The notes below the pieces were generated by a model. That model saw only the letters and a program-made list of their open reading frames with translations, was not told the DNA's origin and ran no database searches. 47,314 bases of DNA from the NCBI RefSeq assembly GCF_018613065.1, contig NZ_JAGGQW010000077.1:1-47314 (forward strand), written 5' to 3'. The DNA is from Bacillus sp. ISL-7. Lineage in GTDB: Bacteria > Bacillota > Bacilli > Bacillales_B > DSM-18226. Shown piece by piece: positions 16,612 through 24,172 of the stretch. Made by a program: the position numbers and the translations under genes. Every line of letters starts with the position of its first letter. The stretch's first letter is position 1.

Positions 16612-16631
16612 GCCTATTCTTCGGAGTAGGC
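16612..16631 (+). terminator. Terminator after rlmD
   Basis: GCCTATTC, TTCG tetraloop, GAGTAGGC, then TTTTT. Confidence 0.87.
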
Positions 16632-16654
16632 TTTTTGCGTAGCTCAGAAAGGGA

Positions 16655-16834
16655 TTGATTTTAGATAAAGTTCGTAAATTATTTACTCGACAAGATTTGG
16701 CACTCTTCGAGTCGTGACAGACACCCAACTTAAAGCAAACCGACATAGCGCTTATCGCCAATGCATTTGTCTATGGGTATCGTCTGGAAGATGTGTTAAC
16801 GTTAAAGAGTTTAAAAAGTAAAAAAAAAGCCTAA
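16655..16834 (+). pseudogene. Small ORF interrupted by in-frame TGA
   Basis: One continuous frame of about 59 codons, reading LDKVRKLFTRQDLALFES, a TGA at 16715-16717, then QTPNLKQTDIALIANAFVYG and a Lys-rich end before TAA at 16832-16834. Both halves look like coding sequence in the same frame, so a single TGT/TGC/TGG-to-TGA change is the simplest explanation. The TTG at 16655 has AAAGGG immediately before it, too close to be a good RBS, so the true start may be lost too. I do not recognise the family. Confidence 0.5.
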
Positions 16835-16863
16835 TCCCTCCGTATTTTAGCGAAGAGTTAGGC
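16820..16863 (-). terminator. Terminator for the VOC gene
   Basis: On the minus strand GCCTAA (16863-16858) pairs with TTAGGC (16834-16829), followed by nine Ts (16828-16820). It would end the VOC transcript about 120 bases past its stop; its 3' part overlaps the end of the broken small ORF. Confidence 0.6.
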
Positions 16864-16883
16864 CAATGATCCTCCAAAAACGT

Positions 16884-16901
16884 GCCCGATTACGGAAGAT
16901 C
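16884..16901 (+). repeat. Short direct repeat, copy 1
   Basis: GCCCGATTACGGAAGATC, matching copy 2 at 17556-17573 in 17 of 18 bases. The two copies flank the VOC gene in the same orientation. Confidence 0.6.
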
Positions 16902-16978
16902 AAGATAATTATTGATTGCTACTTTAGCTTATTGAAAATGCTAAAGCATCATATATGATGCCATCTTCCAAAATAGTT

Positions 16979-17443
16979 TTATTTCTTCGTGGATTCTGTC
17001 CTCTCGTTAGCTATCTTCCCTCCCAAGCTAACAGGACTAACGTCTTTAACGTGCTCCGAAAAAGTCCATACATGCCCCTCTAGATCTTGGGCTGAATATT
17101 GACGCTCACCGTATTCCGTGTTGAAAATCTCTTCCAAAATGCGTGCACCCGAAGATATCGAATTCCTATAATGCTCATCTACATTGTTGACGAATACCAT
17201 AAGGGATTGCGTTTGGAGTCCAAGTTTACTAGGGCTTGTCATTGTTCGGCTCGAATTTTTAAGCATGACCCAGGCATTACCTTTATGTATCATCACGCCA
17301 TGAAGTTGTCCATCGGGGAGATTGAAATGATAGTCTTCGACGAAACCGAACACTGAAGTTAACCAAGCTAAGGCATCAGCAACGTTCTCATAATAAACAT
17401 GCGGAAGGATGTGATCAGTTGGTACAGAACGATTTATCACCAT
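16979..17443 (-). CDS. VOC (glyoxalase/bleomycin-resistance) superfamily protein
   Basis: A 154-residue protein with the paired beta-alpha-beta-beta-beta modules of the VOC superfamily in the PhnB-like branch: HVYYENVADALAWLTSVFGF at the first module, ending in YSAQDLEGHVWTFSEH. Such proteins bind metal and act as isomerases, dioxygenases or drug-sequestering proteins; this one cannot be placed further. ATG 17443 is set by GGAGG eight bases upstream. It stands alone between two copies of an 18-base direct repeat, in a region of gene fragments, so it may be a recent arrival. Confidence 0.8.
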   Translation of the reverse strand: MVINRSVPTDHILPHVYYENVADALAWLTSVFGFVEDYHFNLPDGQLHGVMIHKGNAWVMLKNSSRTMTSPSKLGLQTQSLMVFVNNVDEHYRNSISSGARILEEIFNTEYGERQYSAQDLEGHVWTFSEHVKDVSPVSLGGKIANERTESTKK

Positions 17444-17555
17444 AAATAGAACCTCCATTTATTTGTCTATTTTACTAGTTCTCCAATTTTAAACAAACAC
17501 CTCTTAACCTGCCATTGATACGGTAAAAACAGCCCATTTGTTGTGAAACTAAAGC

Positions 17556-17573
17556 GCCCGATTATGGAAGATC
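17556..17573 (+). repeat. Short direct repeat, copy 2
   Basis: GCCCGATTATGGAAGATC, one base different from copy 1 at 16884-16901. Between here and the next fragment (to 17801) nothing else is seen. Confidence 0.6.
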
Positions 17574-17801
17574 GATTTTATTGAAGATAAGAACTTTTTA
17601 ATTAACAAAACCGTCTTAATTTCTACCAATTTATTTTTATTGTCATTATTTTTGTTTTTCGAGTTTAACCTTTGTAGTCATCCCCATAGCGGAAGCCTCA
17701 TAACTTAATACTCCATGCTGAGCATTATATGGTTTTGTATGATATTTCCTTTGAATCAATTATAATTAATTTAAGGAAAAGTAAGAGGAGGGCTGGCTAA
17801 A

Positions 17802-17924
17802 ATGAAATGGCAAGAAGCTAGAGAGTTATTCCTAAATCAGTTTCTTTTGGTTTCAATTCTTGATTATCATGAAGAAGACGAATTATCAAAGGGCAAGCCA
17901 ATGGAGAAGATTTTGAGAAGTTGA
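17802..17924 (+). pseudogene. Truncated ORF, N-terminal fragment
   Basis: A 40-codon frame with a proper RBS (GGAGGG, 9 bases upstream) beginning MKWQEARELFLNQFLLVSIL. This resembles the start of longer (about 70-80 residue) Bacillus proteins that I recall beginning in a similar way, but here the frame ends in TGA after 40 codons. I read it as a truncated or frameshifted remnant. It could also be a short leader ORF upstream of the arr gene, 49 bases before that start codon. Confidence 0.45.
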
Positions 17925-17973
17925 ATTTCCGGGTGTACTCATAATAACAATCAATTAATTTGGAGGTAATTAG

Positions 17974-18723
17974 ATGAATATAAAATTTGATCCAAATAAC
18001 GTCGTTATTAAACTCTGTATGAGTGGGATGGGATTGGAGGATAGTGGAAATATTGAAGATGCAGTCAAGGTGTTTCACAAAGCATGGCACGAAGCAACAG
18101 ACGACTATGAAAGATTTATTGCAGCTTATCATTTAGCTCGTCAACAAAAGAGTATTACAGACAAATTAAAATGGATGGAAACATCTCTACAGTGTGCACT
18201 AAAAATAGATGATGATAATGTGAAGAGTGCATACTCAACGTTATATTTAAACATTGCCAAATGTTATGAGGAGTTGTGTGATACTGAGAATGCAAAAAGA
18301 AATTATGAATTGTCAAATTCATCTCAGGGTGCCCCTTCTGATGTAGGACCATTTTACCATGGGACAAAGGCAGATTTGAAGGCTGGTGATTTACTAACAG
18401 CAGGTGGAAATTCAAATTACAAATCTGGGCTTAAAATGAACCACATTTATTTCACTGCTAATGTCAATGGCGCAGGACTTGCAGCAGCTTTAGCAAAAGG
18501 AGAAGGAAGAGAACGAGTTTATATAATAGAACCAACTGGTGAATTTGAAAACGACCCAAATGTTACTGACAAAAAATTTCCTGGTAACTTAACACGTTCT
18601 TATCGTTCAAAAGAACCTTTAAGAATTATTGGTGAAGTAACAGAATGGGCGAAACTGACAACTATGGAGCGACGCGAATGGCACGAAAATTTAGCTAAAA
18701 ACAAGGGCGAAATTATTAACTGA
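17974..18723 (+). CDS. arr: TPR-Arr fusion: rifamycin ADP-ribosyltransferase
   Basis: A 249-residue protein. Residues about 125-228 are an Arr domain: GPFYHGT (H129), HIYFTA, EPTGEFENDPN and PGNLTRSYRSKEPLRIIG match the Arr/Arr-2 family, which transfers ADP-ribose from NAD+ to rifamycins and inactivates them. Arr alone is about 140-150 residues. Here it is preceded by about 115 residues of paired amphipathic helices (AVKVFHKAWHEATDDYERFIAAYHLA ... SLYLNIAKCYEELCD-like pattern) that look like TPR repeats. The start is ATG 17974 after GGAGG. No RNA polymerase-protection gene (helR) is adjacent. Confidence 0.87.
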   Translation: MNIKFDPNNVVIKLCMSGMGLEDSGNIEDAVKVFHKAWHEATDDYERFIAAYHLARQQKSITDKLKWMETSLQCALKIDDDNVKSAYSTLYLNIAKCYEELCDTENAKRNYELSNSSQGAPSDVGPFYHGTKADLKAGDLLTAGGNSNYKSGLKMNHIYFTANVNGAGLAAALAKGEGRERVYIIEPTGEFENDPNVTDKKFPGNLTRSYRSKEPLRIIGEVTEWAKLTTMERREWHENLAKNKGEIIN

Positions 18724-19007
18724 ACATATTTCAAGATGTTAAAATGCAAATGACTTTTTGAAAATAGCCAAGATGAAAGAAAATATTATCGAACTGGTTG
18801 CTGCGTATCCAGTTTCAATTGCTGAGTTTGCAAGGTATCCTTCACCAGTACCCCATGTGTTGCCACATACACTCCGCACATGTGGAGTGCGTGTCGCAGT
18901 TAATCTTGAAATAATCTGCGACCTACTTTCAATCCATGTTGAATGTGTTTGTGTGCTATATATGGCTGATTAAGGATTGGAAAAAATAAATAATATCCAT
19001 CATAGAG
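18724..19007. other. Unexplained stretch, no convincing gene
   Basis: A 71-codon open frame (18758-18973) exists but lacks an RBS and has an odd Cys/Val-rich end, so I do not call it. An inverted repeat CACTCC...GGAGTG is centred near 18885, within a longer stretch of mirrored CACAT/ATGTG words. It may be decayed coding DNA. Confidence 0.35.
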
Positions 19008-19029
19008 CATCTGCAGAAAAATGCAGGTG
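19008..19029 (+). terminator. Terminator-like hairpin
   Basis: CATCTGCA pairs with TGCAGGTG (one G-U), then TTTTT. It lies 284 bases past the arr stop. Confidence 0.65.
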
Positions 19030-19128
19030 TTTTTGTTTGTTTGTATAAAATGCTTTAGAATGAAATTAAATTAAAATTTTATTATGATTAAAAGCATTTG
19101 GTTAACATAATTTAGGAAGAGGTTTAGT

Positions 19129-19695
19129 ATGAATATTGAAAAAAGGAAGTTGTCACCAGAACAACATGAAGAAATACTTAGAACATTGAAAGCCAGTTTT
19201 GAGAAAAACATGAATCGCCATAAAGGACTTGAATGGGCTAATGTACAAGCAAAGCTAGAAACTAATACTGAAAAACTGTGGTCGCTTTATGAAATGGAAA
19301 GAACAGGCGGTGAACCGGATGTTATCGATCATGATAAAAAGGCGGGCGAATACATTTTTTATGATTGTTCAGTGGAAAGTCCTAAAGGCCGCAGAAGTGT
19401 TTGTTACGATCGTGAAGCGCTGGAGTCAAGGAAAGAACACAAACCAAAAAACAACGCAATAGAAATGGCTGCTGACATGGGTATTGAGATGTTAACGGAA
19501 GAACAATACCGGGAGATGCAGAGACTTGGAAATTTCGATACTAAAACATCGAGCTGGGTGAAAACACCTGATAATATTAGAAAACTCGGTGGGGCCATCT
19601 TTTGTGATCGTCGCTACGATACTGTTTTTGTGTACCATAACGGAGCAGAATCCTACTATGCTGCCAGGGGTTTCCGTGGCTCGCTAAGGGTCTAA
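19129..19695 (+). CDS. DUF4256 family protein
   Basis: A 188-residue cytosolic protein of the DUF4256 family. Recognisable stretches are KASFEKNMNRHKGLEWANVQ, MERTGGEPDV, CYDREALESR and the C-terminal DTVFVYHNGAESYYAARGFR. No function is established for the family, and I see no catalytic motif with confidence. RBS GGAAGAGG lies about 7 bases before the ATG. It is monocistronic, with a terminator at 19743-19776. Confidence 0.82.
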   Translation: MNIEKRKLSPEQHEEILRTLKASFEKNMNRHKGLEWANVQAKLETNTEKLWSLYEMERTGGEPDVIDHDKKAGEYIFYDCSVESPKGRRSVCYDREALESRKEHKPKNNAIEMAADMGIEMLTEEQYREMQRLGNFDTKTSSWVKTPDNIRKLGGAIFCDRRYDTVFVYHNGAESYYAARGFRGSLRV

Positions 19696-19742
19696 ATTTT
19701 GCTGTGAAACGCTGCCCTGTGAAGGGACAACTCATTTTTAAG

Positions 19743-19776
19743 AAAGGCGACTAACCCATTTTTGGGAGTTGCCTTT
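19743..19776 (+). terminator. Terminator after DUF4256 gene
   Basis: AAAGGCGACT pairs with AGTTGCCTTT (one G-U), with an inner CCCA/TGGG helix and a terminal T run. Confidence 0.8.
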
Positions 19777-19873
19777 TTACGTTTCCTGTAACGGATTACC
19801 AAAACTGTATTGAATAGGAATAAAGATATGATGATAAATGAATAGAACGATTAACTTATGACTAAAATAAAAT

Positions 19874-19923
19874 TTGACTGGACACCAAATAGTGTCCTAT
19901 GATAAAGACACTAATTAGTGTCC
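19874..19923 (+). promoter_or_regulatory. Promoter with two ArsR-type palindromic operators
   Basis: A -35 TTGACT (19874-19879) and -10 TATGAT (19898-19903) are separated by 18 bases that consist exactly of the palindrome GGACAC-N6-GTGTCC (19880-19897). A second, perfect 16-base palindrome GACACTAATTAGTGTC (19907-19922) covers the expected transcription start. The two sites begin 26-27 bases apart and share the extension CCTAT. This is a textbook layout for an autorepressor, here the ArsR protein encoded next. Confidence 0.85.
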
Positions 19924-19945
19924 TATTTAAAAAGGGGGGGTGATT

Positions 19946-20269
19946 TTGAGCGAGAAAAATCAAGAGCGTGATGTTTATGCAGCCATCGCTGACCCAACAA
20001 GACGTAAATTGTTAGGTTTGTTGGCGGAGGCAGAAGAGTTACCTCTTCACGAATTAACTGCTCAATTTCAAATGGGGCGTACTGCTGTCTCTAAACATTT
20101 GGCTATTCTTAAAGAAGCGGGCCTAGTTGCTGACCGTAAAGTTGGTAGAGAAACAAGGTATCGACTAAATGCGGCTCCGCTACAGGAAATTAAAGATTGG
20201 GTATCCTTTTACGAGAAATTTTGGAATGAAAGAGTGTTACTCTTAAAAAATTTATTAGAGGAGGAATAA
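19946..20269 (+). CDS. ArsR-family winged-helix repressor
   Basis: A 107-residue winged-helix regulator: VYAAIADPTRRKLLGLLAEA at the start of the domain, recognition helix MGRTAVSKHLAILKEAGLV and wing DRKVGRETRYRLN. It has no CxC metal-binding pair, and belongs to the ArsR subgroup (SdpR/YceK-like) often paired with SRPBCC proteins and not with metal resistance. TTG 19946 is preferred, 5 bases after the G run; the GTG at 19940 lies inside it. It is the first gene of a three-gene operon and probably represses it through the two palindromes upstream. The inducer is unknown. Confidence 0.86.
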   Translation: MSEKNQERDVYAAIADPTRRKLLGLLAEAEELPLHELTAQFQMGRTAVSKHLAILKEAGLVADRKVGRETRYRLNAAPLQEIKDWVSFYEKFWNERVLLLKNLLEEE

Positions 20270-20272
20270 AAA

Positions 20273-20662
20273 ATGGCAGATGTATCATTAGATTTTCAGT
20301 TTACAAGTTCAATCAATAAGGTGTGGAACGCATTAACCGATTCGGATACTCTTGCAAAATGGATAATGGAAAATGATTTTAAACCAATCGCAGGACATAA
20401 ATGTCAATTCCGAAATCCGCAGTGGAATTTAATTGTAGATTGTGAAGTACTAGTAGTGGACGAGCCTAATAAGTTATCTTACACATGGGTAGGTGGTCCG
20501 ATAAACACTACTGTCACATGGACATTGAAGGAAGAGGATGGCACAACTTACTTACATCTTGAACAAGCAGGATTCGAAAAAGAAGATCAAGCGTTCAATG
20601 GTGCGAAATATGGTTGGGCGAAAATGGGCGAAGATCTTAAAAAATTGTTAGGGGAAATGTAA
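20273..20662 (+). CDS. SRPBCC (AHSA1-like) domain protein
   Basis: A 129-residue protein made of one START/Bet v1-like SRPBCC fold: FQFTSSINKVWNALTDSDTLAKWI at the N-terminal helix-grip entry and a C-terminal long helix (GAKYGWAKMGEDLKKLL). Members bind hydrophobic ligands in a deep cavity; this AHSA1-like type is commonly encoded beside an ArsR gene. The start lies 3 bases after the ArsR stop with GGAGGAA as RBS, so they are co-transcribed and perhaps translationally coupled. Ligand unknown; sensing or binding the inducer of the ArsR protein is a guess. Confidence 0.86.
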   Translation: MADVSLDFQFTSSINKVWNALTDSDTLAKWIMENDFKPIAGHKCQFRNPQWNLIVDCEVLVVDEPNKLSYTWVGGPINTTVTWTLKEEDGTTYLHLEQAGFEKEDQAFNGAKYGWAKMGEDLKKLLGEM

Positions 20663-20683
20663 GACTAAACCGAGGATATCCAT

Positions 20684-23600
20684 ATGAAAATAAATCAATT
20701 AATTGCGAACAATATTAACAAATTAAATGCAGCACTTCCAGCAGATCAATCGTTAGGAATTGCTGGTTTGTCAGGATCTGGAAAAACAACTTTTTGTCAA
20801 ACCATTGGTGAAGAATCCAAGAAACGTCTCGTTTCCTTATTGCCAAAAGCTGAATATCAGTATTTATTTCCTAACATAATGGAAACCAATTTTAGTGCTA
20901 TCAAGATGGAAGAAATGCCACTTGTACTTTTTCTTGGGAGATCATCCATTTCTTCCAATCCACGTTCAACAATTGGCACACATACTGGCGTGTTTACAGA
21001 GATTCGTGTGAGTCTGGCTGAAAAATATAATCTTTCTCCGGAAGTGTTTTCCTTTAATAATGCATTAGGCTGGTGTCCAGAGTGTAAGGGTCGTGGAACT
21101 ACTAAAAATGTCGAATGTAAAAAGTGTATGGGAAAGCGCTATAATCAAGAAGTTGAACAATATAAAATTGAATTATTTGATCAACCACATAGTATTTCCA
21201 ATATCAACAATTTAAGTATTGAATCGATTCTATCACTAGCAGAAGTTTTACATATTAGTGAAGCGAAACAGCATATTCTTAAAAATATTATTAATATGAA
21301 TATTGGTTACTTAACATTAAATCGGATCATGGGTACATTGTCAGGCGGGGAAATAACACGTCTTTACTTGGCAGAATTCATGGCAGCCAGTGAAAATACC
21401 GTGATTATTATTGATGAAATCTCCGTTGGTCTTGATCACCAAACACTATTGAAGATTTTAGAACAGATTAAACAATTAGGCTATAAGAACCAAATTTGGT
21501 TCATTGATCATTCCGACACCGTGCTAGATACAACGGATGAGCAATTGTTCTTTGGACCCGGCAGTGGGAAATATGGCGGAAAAATTGTGGAAGAATCACC
21601 GCGTCCCCAACCCATCCATTGGGAACAAAATCAAGAAATGCCAACAGATTACTATCAATTTCGTGAACTGCATTGCCGTAATATTCAAATGGCTGAAATT
21701 CAGATTCCCAAAAATAGACTTGTCACCTTTACGGGTGAGTCTGGATGTGGTAAATCTACGCTAGTCAATGAATGTATCGCCAAGGATTTTCTGAAGCGTT
21801 ATCCAAAAGATAAACTGGTTATCGTTGGTCAGGATCGAAACCAATCGATTACTAGTCGGTCAACCGTTGCGACTTTTCTTGATATCAAAAAGAAACTCAC
21901 AAAATATAGTGAAGATATTGATGATATTTTTGAGCGCTCGATTGAAGACATTATTGAGGAACTTCCAAATGAAGACATCGCACATAAACGTTTGAGTTTG
22001 CTGATCAAACTAGGACTAGGTTATTTGACATTAGAAAGAAAAACACAAACCTTATCGACTGGTGAATTTCAATGTGTTCATTTAGTTTCGGAACTGTTTG
22101 CGAATTCTAGAAACCCTCATACACTTTTCATTTTCGACGAACCTTCAAAAGGTTTATCACAAAATATTCTAAATCAATTCATTGATAGTGTCAGGGGCAT
22201 TCTGCAAGATGAATCTGTCTCAATTATGATGATTGAACATAATGCCTATATGTTAGAAAGCTCTGATTTTATCGCTGATTTTGGTAAAAGAAAGATTGAA
22301 CCTGTCACTCATCTTGAAGTTGTCAGTCATAACGAATATTACGAGCTTAAAAATAAGGAAGATGTTGTGCTTCCATCGCAAATTTCTTCGACACTCAAAG
22401 CGCAAAATGGCATTACTTATTTAAAAGAAAATCATATCGACTATTTTAAGAATGCAGAAAACGTCTATAAGGGCGGTATCTTAAAAAGCTTATCATCAAT
22501 GGCCCGTTTAATTTACGGCGAATACGAATCTGACACCATTGCGCCTGTCATTGCTATAGATCTTGAAAGACATTTGTATAGCCAATACAGTTTTCTCTAT
22601 GAAATGGGCGGCGTCATCAACCATATTATCGCGTCGCATCCGACCATTAAAGATACGAGAAGCTTCGATTTCTATTCACAGGACAATCATTGTCCATCAT
22701 GCTCAGGACGCCTTAAGATTGAAATATTTGATAAAGATCTTGTCATTCAGGACAAAACCGTTCCATTCTGGGATGGCCTATTTCATCCTGAAGTGATGGA
22801 AGTATTAAAATATTATCAATATCCAAAATTAGAGTTTCTATTTGAGGAAATTAAGAATGAACTCGGGTTCGATCTGACGAAAAGCTACAATGAGATGTCA
22901 GAAGAAGAAAAGCATATTTTTTGGTACGGATATTTTGAAAAGACATTCTATGATAAAGCAGGCAAGACACAGAGGACCTGGGTAGGCTTTAATACAATCG
23001 TTGGTGGGTATATGGTCATTTCGAAATCGGTGATTAAAGAGAAAATGAAAGCATCTAAAGAAAAGATTACCTGTCCGATTTGTCATGGAACTGTACTTAA
23101 TCATCATAAACAGCTTACATTTGATGACACAGATATTCGTGAGATGATCAATCAGCCACTTGATCAAGTGTTACAAATAGTTGGAGAGTTACCTGTACTC
23201 GTAAAGCTAAAATCTATTGTTGGCGGCGATATGACTTTGACAGAAGATGTATCCCTGTTGTCTAGAAAAACACAAGTCGCATTGAAAATGTTTGAATTGG
23301 AACTCGCAAGCTTTGTTGGGTATGAAATGGTATTACAAAATGCCTTACCATTCTGGGATACGATTAAGGGCTATATCGAATCTATCAGCATCAATAATCA
23401 GATTACCATCTGTGATTTTGCCAATATCAATGAGACAAGAGAAACTATCATTGATAAGTATTTCACTAATGGAAAATACAAAAAACTAACGTATGTTTAT
23501 GAAGCATTTGGTTACAAAAAAATAGTCACTCAAATTAATAAAATTAATAAAAGTTATCCATGTCCATTCTGTAAAGGGAAGAAAGTCATTACGGAAGAGA

Positions 23601-23854
23601 ATCTCCATGATGGCGTGTTTAAATTAACGATACCATGTGTGAGTTGTCGTGCAAGTGGCATCAATGATGAAGGTCGCAAGGAAATGGTCGAAGGCATATC
23701 AGTAAAAACATGGTTAACTGGCAAAGTAAGTGATGTAGTTGATGAAAGTTTATATACAAAAGCTGTCGCTGATATTCCAATTTTTAATCGTATTCGTGAG
23801 TTAAATAAACGAGATATGATGGCGGTTTATCAATGCCTTGAGCAAAATAATTAG
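20684..23854 (+). CDS. Large UvrA-like ABC ATPase with extra C-terminal module
   Basis: A 1056-residue soluble UvrA-family ATPase. Module 1: Walker A GLSGSGKT (28-35), PRST (93-96), zinc site CPEC/CKKC (C131, C134, C145, C148) with RYNQE after it, signature LSGGE (219-223), Walker B IIIDE. Module 2: Walker A GESGCGKS (351-358), signature LSTGE (457-461), Walker B LFIFDEPS (481-488), no zinc site. Residues about 570-1056 carry two more Cys sets (C670/C673 with C797/C800; C960/C963 with C985/C988) and UvrA ABC-I-like strings (APVIAID, KDLVIQDK, CPICHG) but no Walker motifs. True UvrA is about 950 residues, ordered differently. It is not expected to be housekeeping UvrA. Third gene of the ArsR operon, 21 bases after the SRPBCC gene. 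Confidence 0.83.
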   Translation: MKINQLIANNINKLNAALPADQSLGIAGLSGSGKTTFCQTIGEESKKRLVSLLPKAEYQYLFPNIMETNFSAIKMEEMPLVLFLGRSSISSNPRSTIGTHTGVFTEIRVSLAEKYNLSPEVFSFNNALGWCPECKGRGTTKNVECKKCMGKRYNQEVEQYKIELFDQPHSISNINNLSIESILSLAEVLHISEAKQHILKNIINMNIGYLTLNRIMGTLSGGEITRLYLAEFMAASENTVIIIDEISVGLDHQTLLKILEQIKQLGYKNQIWFIDHSDTVLDTTDEQLFFGPGSGKYGGKIVEESPRPQPIHWEQNQEMPTDYYQFRELHCRNIQMAEIQIPKNRLVTFTGESGCGKSTLVNECIAKDFLKRYPKDKLVIVGQDRNQSITSRSTVATFLDIKKKLTKYSEDIDDIFERSIEDIIEELPNEDIAHKRLSLLIKLGLGYLTLERKTQTLSTGEFQCVHLVSELFANSRNPHTLFIFDEPSKGLSQNILNQFIDSVRGILQDESVSIMMIEHNAYMLESSDFIADFGKRKIEPVTHLEVVSHNEYYELKNKEDVVLPSQISSTLKAQNGITYLKENHIDYFKNAENVYKGGILKSLSSMARLIYGEYESDTIAPVIAIDLERHLYSQYSFLYEMGGVINHIIASHPTIKDTRSFDFYSQDNHCPSCSGRLKIEIFDKDLVIQDKTVPFWDGLFHPEVMEVLKYYQYPKLEFLFEEIKNELGFDLTKSYNEMSEEEKHIFWYGYFEKTFYDKAGKTQRTWVGFNTIVGGYMVISKSVIKEKMKASKEKITCPICHGTVLNHHKQLTFDDTDIREMINQPLDQVLQIVGELPVLVKLKSIVGGDMTLTEDVSLLSRKTQVALKMFELELASFVGYEMVLQNALPFWDTIKGYIESISINNQITICDFANINETRETIIDKYFTNGKYKKLTYVYEAFGYKKIVTQINKINKSYPCPFCKGKKVITEENLHDGVFKLTIPCVSCRASGINDEGRKEMVEGISVKTWLTGKVSDVVDESLYTKAVADIPIFNRIRELNKRDMMAVYQCLEQNN

Positions 23855-24172
23855 ATTTGAATGATTAAAACAAGCCATGTAAGTGTTAAAAGAATTGATA
23901 TTAAGAAGCTGCAAATTTGGAATGGGATAATATCCTGTTTCTTTTTTTTGGTCTATTTTAACAATACAGGTTTATGTTTAGGCTCTAGAATACCGTGAAG
24001 GGTGTCCGTCTAAAATAGGGAACAGGAGTCGACTCTTTATCAGATTATTCTACATAAAATTACAATTATATTACATTATCGACTGTTTCGTTGTTATTAG
24101 TCCGTTTGGAAGATAAACTATTAATATATAAAAAAATCGAATTAACAATAGGTAATAAGAGGAGATTTTAAA
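23855..24172. other. Intergenic stretch with weak terminator
   Basis: About 318 bases without a gene. A weak hairpin near 23922-23937 (GGGATA/TATCC) followed by a run of eight Ts (about 23943-23950) may end the ArsR operon. An AT-rich region before the RBS AGAGGAG at 24159-24165 holds the promoter of the next gene; no clear hexamers are called. Confidence 0.4.

Noticed and set aside
18758..18973. 71-codon open frame
   Set aside because: No RBS, unusual composition and no recognisable family; overlapped by an inverted repeat.
19946..20269. Metal (arsenic/cadmium) sensing by the ArsR protein
   Set aside because: No CxC or other Cys metal site in the protein; neighbours are an SRPBCC protein and a UvrA-like ATPase, not metal transporters.
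20684..23854. Housekeeping UvrA
   Set aside because: Domain order and length differ from UvrA (about 950 residues), the zinc sites are rearranged, and the gene sits in an ArsR operon, not next to uvrB.
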